DNA of 8,298 nt, taken from NCBI GenBank assembly GCA_027488165.1, contig JAIYCF010000128.1:1-8298 (forward strand). Reading direction: 5' to 3'. This document shows, piece by piece, positions 4,974-8,298 of this stretch (positions are counted from its first letter, which is position 1; each line of letters opens with the position of its first letter). Source of the DNA: Streptomycetaceae bacterium (GTDB taxonomy: Bacteria; Actinomycetota; Actinomycetes; Nanopelagicales; Nanopelagicaceae). The position numbers and the translations under genes were made by a program. Under the pieces are notes generated by a model. It did no database searches. It saw only the letters and a list, made by a program, of their open reading frames with translations, and had not been told where the DNA came from.

Positions 4974-6565
4974 TTTCCGCGCACTGCCTTACCTGGCAGT
5001 TCGCCGGTTCGCTTGCCGCTATTTAAAGTTTTGATTCCACCGATCCAAACATCTTCAAATCCTGCTGCAGGTACTCGTGGTTCTTCATATGTTGCACGAT
5101 CTTTTACCGTTGCGGCATCAAAGAGCGTTAGATCTGCGATGTAACCTGTGCGAATTAAGCCGCGATCCTTAAGCGATAAACGTTTGGCAGGGCGGCCAGT
5201 CATGCGATTGATTGCGCCCTCCATCGTAAGAATCTTCTCTTCGCGCGCGTAAACACCTAGATATCTAGCAAAGGTTCCGTAACCACGTGGGTGCGGACGG
5301 TTTCCGGTGAGGATTCCATCGGTTCCAACCATATGTTTTGGGTGCTGCATGATCGCACGCACATTTGGTTCATACCCTGAATGCAGAATGCAGGAGACTT
5401 TGAAATCTTCATCAACGATTAAATCAAGATAGAACTCAACTGGATCTTTACCTTCAGCCTTTGCCGCCTCAATTAAGTAAACGCCAACGTACTTCTCATT
5501 ATGTTTCTGGGTCACACCTGCGATAACAATGCAGGCCCAGTTGACGACGCCACCTTGGTTGCCGTCGGAACCTGAGACATTAAGGTTATTGATAATCTTT
5601 AAACGATTCTGCGGATCTTTAATCCGCGCAATCATTGCTGCCTTATCGCCTGCCTGGCACCATGATGGCAGCAGCGCATGCAAGTAGGTAGACCCTGCCA
5701 AATATGGATAAGAATCAAGAGTTACATCAACGCCGCTTAGTTCGGCCTTAGCTAACTTTTCAAAGAGTAGTTCGGTCTTATCGTGGAAAATCGGCGCGCT
5801 CATATGGCAGTGCGTCAGGTTCAGCGCACACTTTGATGCACGGCTGATTTCAATACATTCATCGATCGCATCTAGAAAACCTGCACCGTAATTTCGGTGG
5901 TGCGGTGAGTAAAAGCCGCCGTACTTTGCAACAACTGCCGCCAACTTTGCAATCTCTTCATTGCTGGCATACATCGCCGGCACATAGGTAAGTCCACCCG
6001 ACATTCCGACTGCGCCTTGTTTCATTCCCTCTTCAACTAGCGCCAACTGGTGTTTTAGCTGATCAGGTGTGGCATCCCCCGGTTCATTGCCACATGCCAG
6101 CATTCGCACATTGCCATGCGGAATTAGATAGGCAACATTTACTGCAGCGCCGCGGTCTACTAGAGATAAATAATCTTTTACCGATCTAAATTTCCAATCA
6201 ATTCCTGCCGGGTCTGCATTCCAACCAAACAATTGATCACGCAGAACCGCCAAGGTTTCATCATCTGATGGCACATAGCTCAGACCATCTTGTCCGACTA
6301 CTTCAAGAGTTACACCTTGCGTTACCTTCGATAGATGCTCGTGATCTGAGATAACTGCCAAGTCTGAATGCGCATGCATATCGATAAAGCCTGGGCTTAG
6401 CGTTAAATCAGTGGCATCAACGATCTTGCCGCGTTCATTACCCTTAATCACCTTGCCGACTTCGGCGATACGCCCCTCAATTACAACAAGATCGTTTTTA
6501 ACACCAGCAGATCCTGAGCCATCAATAATTGTGGCTCCGCGAATAGTGAAGGTGTTATCGGCCAT
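4967..6565 (-). CDS. N-acyl-D-amino-acid deacylase-like amidohydrolase
   Basis: This 532-residue metal-dependent amidohydrolase probably hydrolyses an N-acyl-D-amino acid to a carboxylate and a free D-amino acid in the cytoplasm. The N-terminal small domain (IRGATIIDGSG, 8-18) leads to PGFIDMHAHSD (58-68), whose H64 and H66 are metal ligands. Other D-aminoacylase-like blocks are GLTYVPAMYA (191-200), YSPHHRNYGAG (219-229), LTHCHMS (250-256), DSYPYLAGST (284-293), GTDG (414-417, catalytic Asp at 416), HPRGYGTFARYLG (425-437) and MTGRPAKRLSLKDRG (455-469), ending with the small domain again. The position that is cysteine (G-N-C-G) in well-studied D-aminoacylases is aspartate here (GQDG, D93), which suggests a distinct subfamily with a changed metal site. 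The start is 2 bases after the SDR stop and lacks a well-placed ribosome site, so translation is probably coupled. It is the last gene of the minus-strand operon and overlaps the barrel gene by 4 bases tail to tail. A related hydantoinase-type role is less likely. Confidence 0.85.
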   Translation of the reverse strand: MADNTFTIRGATIIDGSGSAGVKNDLVVIEGRIAEVGKVIKGNERGKIVDATDLTLSPGFIDMHAHSDLAVISDHEHLSKVTQGVTLEVVGQDGLSYVPSDDETLAVLRDQLFGWNADPAGIDWKFRSVKDYLSLVDRGAAVNVAYLIPHGNVRMLACGNEPGDATPDQLKHQLALVEEGMKQGAVGMSGGLTYVPAMYASNEEIAKLAAVVAKYGGFYSPHHRNYGAGFLDAIDECIEISRASKCALNLTHCHMSAPIFHDKTELLFEKLAKAELSGVDVTLDSYPYLAGSTYLHALLPSWCQAGDKAAMIARIKDPQNRLKIINNLNVSGSDGNQGGVVNWACIVIAGVTQKHNEKYVGVYLIEAAKAEGKDPVEFYLDLIVDEDFKVSCILHSGYEPNVRAIMQHPKHMVGTDGILTGNRPHPRGYGTFARYLGVYAREEKILTMEGAINRMTGRPAKRLSLKDRGLIRTGYIADLTLFDAATVKDRATYEEPRVPAAGFEDVWIGGIKTLNSGKRTGELPGKAVRGNS

Positions 6566-6567
6566 CT

Positions 6568-7371
6568 TTAATCAGAGCCTTCTACAACTGGATACATCGG
6601 TGCAAAGCCGGCGAGTAATCCACCGTCTACAACAAATTCGGTTCCGGTCATCCATGGCGCTTGATCGGATGCTAGATATAAAACAGCGGCGGCGATATCA
6701 GAAGGCTTTCCTACGCGACCAAGTGGGTACCAAGACTTTAGATTTTCAAAGACCGCTGGGTTTCTATCAATACGCTCTTGCCAAATTTCCGTAGCAATTG
6801 TTCCCGGAACGATGGTGTTACAGCGCACCCCATGTGCGCCGTAGCGAACAGCCACTGTGCGAGTTATCGCATGCAGCGCAGCCTTTGAGGCGGTGTATGA
6901 ATCGCTGCCGATCATCATCTTGGCGTTAACGGTTCCGATATTAATTATCGAACCGCTCTTGCGCGCAATCATCCCCGGCAAGATCGCCTTAATGCACAGA
7001 AATGGCGCCACGGTATTGATCGTGAAAGTCTTATTCCATACTTCAAGTGAAGTCCCAAGCAGATCTTCGGCATCGTGGAAAGCCGCGTTATTTACAAAGA
7101 CTTCGATCTTTCCAAAGTCTTTCTCAATCTGGGCAATCGAATCGTTGATCTCTTTCTCGTTCTGTAAATCAACAACGTAGCCAGTTACATCTGCGCCAGA
7201 ACTCTTTAGCTCGGCAACGGTCTTCTCAAGATTTGCTTGATTGACTTCTAAAATCGCCACCTTCATCTTGGCAGCACCGGCTGCTTGCGCCATCTCGCGG
7301 CCGATGCTGCGCCCACCGCCTGTTATGACGATGGTGCGCCCGGCTAACTCTGCGGCAAATTGGTAAGTCAT
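6568..7371 (-). CDS. Short-chain dehydrogenase/reductase (SDR), NAD-type likely
   Basis: This 267-residue classical SDR carries the Rossmann glycine motif TGGGRSIG (17-24), an acidic residue E42 at the end of the second strand that favours NAD(H) over NADP(H), D68 in VDL for adenine contact, NNAA (94-97), the structural Asn in T-I-N-T (N119), and the active-site pair Y159 and K163 in SYTASKAAL (158-166). The usual catalytic serine aligns with threonine (T147 in INIGTV), with one residue fewer than usual between it and the tyrosine. The P-G of the substrate loop (189-190) and the late DGG (249-251) are also present. It acts on a hydroxyl/keto pair, but the substrate is unknown. Its ATG directly abuts the RidA stop (TAAATG), so translation is coupled, and it lies 2 bases ahead of the deacylase gene. 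The context suggests a step in the breakdown of a D-amino-acid-derived compound. Confidence 0.9.
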   Translation of the reverse strand: MTYQFAAELAGRTIVITGGGRSIGREMAQAAGAAKMKVAILEVNQANLEKTVAELKSSGADVTGYVVDLQNEKEINDSIAQIEKDFGKIEVFVNNAAFHDAEDLLGTSLEVWNKTFTINTVAPFLCIKAILPGMIARKSGSIINIGTVNAKMMIGSDSYTASKAALHAITRTVAVRYGAHGVRCNTIVPGTIATEIWQERIDRNPAVFENLKSWYPLGRVGKPSDIAAAVLYLASDQAPWMTGTEFVVDGGLLAGFAPMYPVVEGSD

Positions 7372-7758
7372 TTAAAGCGCAACCACAAAGTCAATCTCGA
7401 CCAAAATACCGATCAAGTCAGATCCGACAGTTGTGCGAACTGGAAATGGTGAAGTAAGAAATTCGCGATAAACCTTGTCGTATTCGGCAAAGTCAGCGAC
7501 CACGTTCTGCAAGTGCGCTGTTGTCTTTACAACTTGGCTGAAATCAGCTCCGACTTCATCAAGGATCGCCTTCAAGTTAATTAGCGTCTGACGAGTCTGT
7601 GGACCAACTCCACCTTCAACAATCTTGCCTGTCGCAGGATCTACTGGACCCATTCCGCAGGTATAGAGAAAACCATTTGCGATCACGCCATGTGAGTATG
7701 AACCACCTGGTGCTGGTGCGCCTTTTGCTGTTACATGCTTGATTGTTGTGTTCGCCAT
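7372..7758 (-). CDS. RidA family enamine/imine deaminase
   Basis: This 128-residue protein belongs to the RidA/YjgF/UK114 family, small trimeric proteins that hydrolyse reactive enamines and imines such as 2-aminoacrylate released by PLP enzymes. Family marks are GGSYSHGV (18-25), G-P-V-D-P-x-T-G (37-44), GGVGPQTRQTLINLKAILDE (49-68), VVKTTAHL (76-83), the substrate-binding arginine in PFPVRTTV (R108) and the C-terminal acidic residue in VEIDFVVAL (E121). The length matches the family. The start is well supported by AAGGAG 8 bases upstream. The gene lies 40 bases after a D-serine-dehydratase-like gene, a likely source of its substrate, and directly abuts the SDR gene downstream. It could instead be one of the RidA subfamilies that act on a pathway-specific imine. 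Confidence 0.93.
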   Translation of the reverse strand: MANTTIKHVTAKGAPAPGGSYSHGVIANGFLYTCGMGPVDPATGKIVEGGVGPQTRQTLINLKAILDEVGADFSQVVKTTAHLQNVVADFAEYDKVYREFLTSPFPVRTTVGSDLIGILVEIDFVVAL

Positions 7759-7766
7759 TTTCTTTT

Positions 7767-7772
7767 CTCCTT
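7767..7772 (-). promoter_or_regulatory. Ribosome-binding site of the RidA gene
   Basis: The minus strand reads AAGGAG here, 8 bases before the RidA ATG at 7758. It is the only strong ribosome site visible inside the minus-strand operon; the two downstream genes depend on coupling. The 40-base gap in which it lies shows no terminator-like hairpin. Confidence 0.8.
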
Positions 7773-7798
7773 AGTTGGTTTGCGCTTAAATCTTAGAA

Positions 7799-8298
7799 TC
7801 AAAAGTGAGTATGTACTAGATCTATGACATCGTAATTGTCATTAACGAGCGGGATTAACTGCCATTTATCGAAGTTGGTACATGGGTGCGATATGCCACA
7901 GCCAATTATGTCGCCCACCACTGCCGTTCCTGGCGCGAACTTCATAAAGGCATGTTGATCATTTAACTTCTCAATCTCGCCTACAAACGCCTCTGGAGTC
8001 TTCCCCAGTTTCAAGATCGGCAGCGGATTATCTAAATCATTACCCGCATCACGCTTGCCGTAATTCAGGATCGCAAGATCGCTCTCCGGAACGCTAAGCA
8101 CCCGCGCCCAAAGTTCTAGCGCTGGATAAAAACGTTCGGCATCTGGCGCACCCATAAATGGATATAAGTCCTCGTAATGAACATGGTCATGGCTTACATA
8201 GCCACCGCTTCGCAACATACGATGGGCATCGCCTGAATACTTGGAAAGCTCTTCAACAACGTAATCAAAGAACGAGCTTCCGCCTGCCGAAATAATGA
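7799..8298 (-). CDS. PLP-dependent D-serine dehydratase/D-threonine aldolase-like enzyme, 5' end cut by the window
   Basis: The frame is open from the window edge to TGA (complement of 7799-7801) and gives 165 C-terminal residues. The ATG at 8218 is internal: in-frame codons continue upstream to the edge and already look like the family (ISAGGSSFFDYVVEEL). Next come MLRSGGYVSHDHVHYEDLYP, LNYGKRDAGND, then GTAVVGDIIGCGISHPCTNF and a last strand ending in HTHF. The H-P-C motif (codons 7880-7888) matches the His/Cys zinc ligands of the D-serine-dehydratase-like domain that follows a fold-type III PLP barrel. The catalytic PLP lysine lies in the missing N-terminal part. Full-length relatives have about 370-430 residues, so more than half is outside. 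Members eliminate water from D-serine or D-threonine, or cleave D-threonine-type beta-hydroxy amino acids; the exact activity cannot be told. It is the first visible gene of the minus-strand operon, and RidA downstream fits a dehydratase releasing 2-aminoacrylate. Confidence 0.82.
   Translation of the reverse strand, partial: IISAGGSSFFDYVVEELSKYSGDAHRMLRSGGYVSHDHVHYEDLYPFMGAPDAERFYPALELWARVLSVPESDLAILNYGKRDAGNDLDNPLPILKLGKTPEAFVGEIEKLNDQHAFMKFAPGTAVVGDIIGCGISHPCTNFDKWQLIPLVNDNYDVIDLVHTHF

Noticed and set aside
6411..6794. Plus-strand frame of 127 codons across the deacylase/SDR junction
   Set aside because: Both minus-strand genes are firmly identified here and the plus frame resembles no protein family.
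7799..8218. ATG at 8218 as the true start of the PLP enzyme
   Set aside because: The frame stays open to the window edge with family-like residues upstream, and a 139-residue product would lack the whole PLP-binding barrel. It is an internal methionine.
1..8298. CRISPR array, insertion sequence, tRNA or attachment site
   Set aside because: No spaced direct repeats, transposase-like protein, terminal inverted repeats of an element or cloverleaf-like sequence were seen on reading the window.

Overview
The window is a compact bacterial catabolic locus with two convergent gene blocks. It most resembles an actinobacterium of moderate GC, perhaps one of the small-genome freshwater lineages. That placement is an inference from gene content and codon style (tight packing, near-exclusive AAG for lysine in the binding-protein gene, strong AAGGAG ribosome sites), because no rRNA or other phylogenetic marker is present.

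Layout, left to right. Positions 1-386 (minus strand) hold most of a SnoaL-like/NTF2-fold protein whose C-terminus runs off the window. Positions 387-629 are a divergent intergenic region packed with small inverted repeats. Positions 630-4970 (plus strand) carry a four-gene cluster: a secreted solute-binding protein, a hairpin after its stop, two CUT1-type (MalF/MalG-like) permeases overlapping by ATGA, and a cytoplasmic protein that looks like a TIM-barrel glycoside-hydrolase relative but that I cannot assign to a family. No ATPase gene is present, so the importer probably borrows a shared MsmX/UgpC-type ATPase. The last plus-strand gene overlaps the next block by 4 bp, tail to tail.

Positions 8298-4967 (minus strand) form a second, tightly coupled operon. 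In transcription order it encodes a PLP-dependent D-serine-dehydratase/D-threonine-aldolase-like enzyme (5' end outside the window), a RidA enamine/imine deaminase, an SDR-family dehydrogenase and an N-acyl-D-amino-acid deacylase-like amidohydrolase. Gaps are 40, 0 and 2 bp.

Together the minus-strand genes suggest a D-amino-acid catabolic route: deacylation of an N-acyl-D-amino acid, elimination or cleavage of the freed D-amino acid by the PLP enzyme, and removal of the reactive 2-aminoacrylate-type intermediate by RidA. The SDR would act on a hydroxy/keto substrate that cannot be named. The plus-strand importer and barrel protein would suit uptake and processing of a glycoside or other oligosaccharide-like compound. 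A shared substrate for both blocks, such as a D-amino-acid-containing sugar conjugate, is an attractive but unproven hypothesis. No mobile element, CRISPR array, tRNA or rRNA was seen, and there is no gene-free stretch longer than 300 bases.
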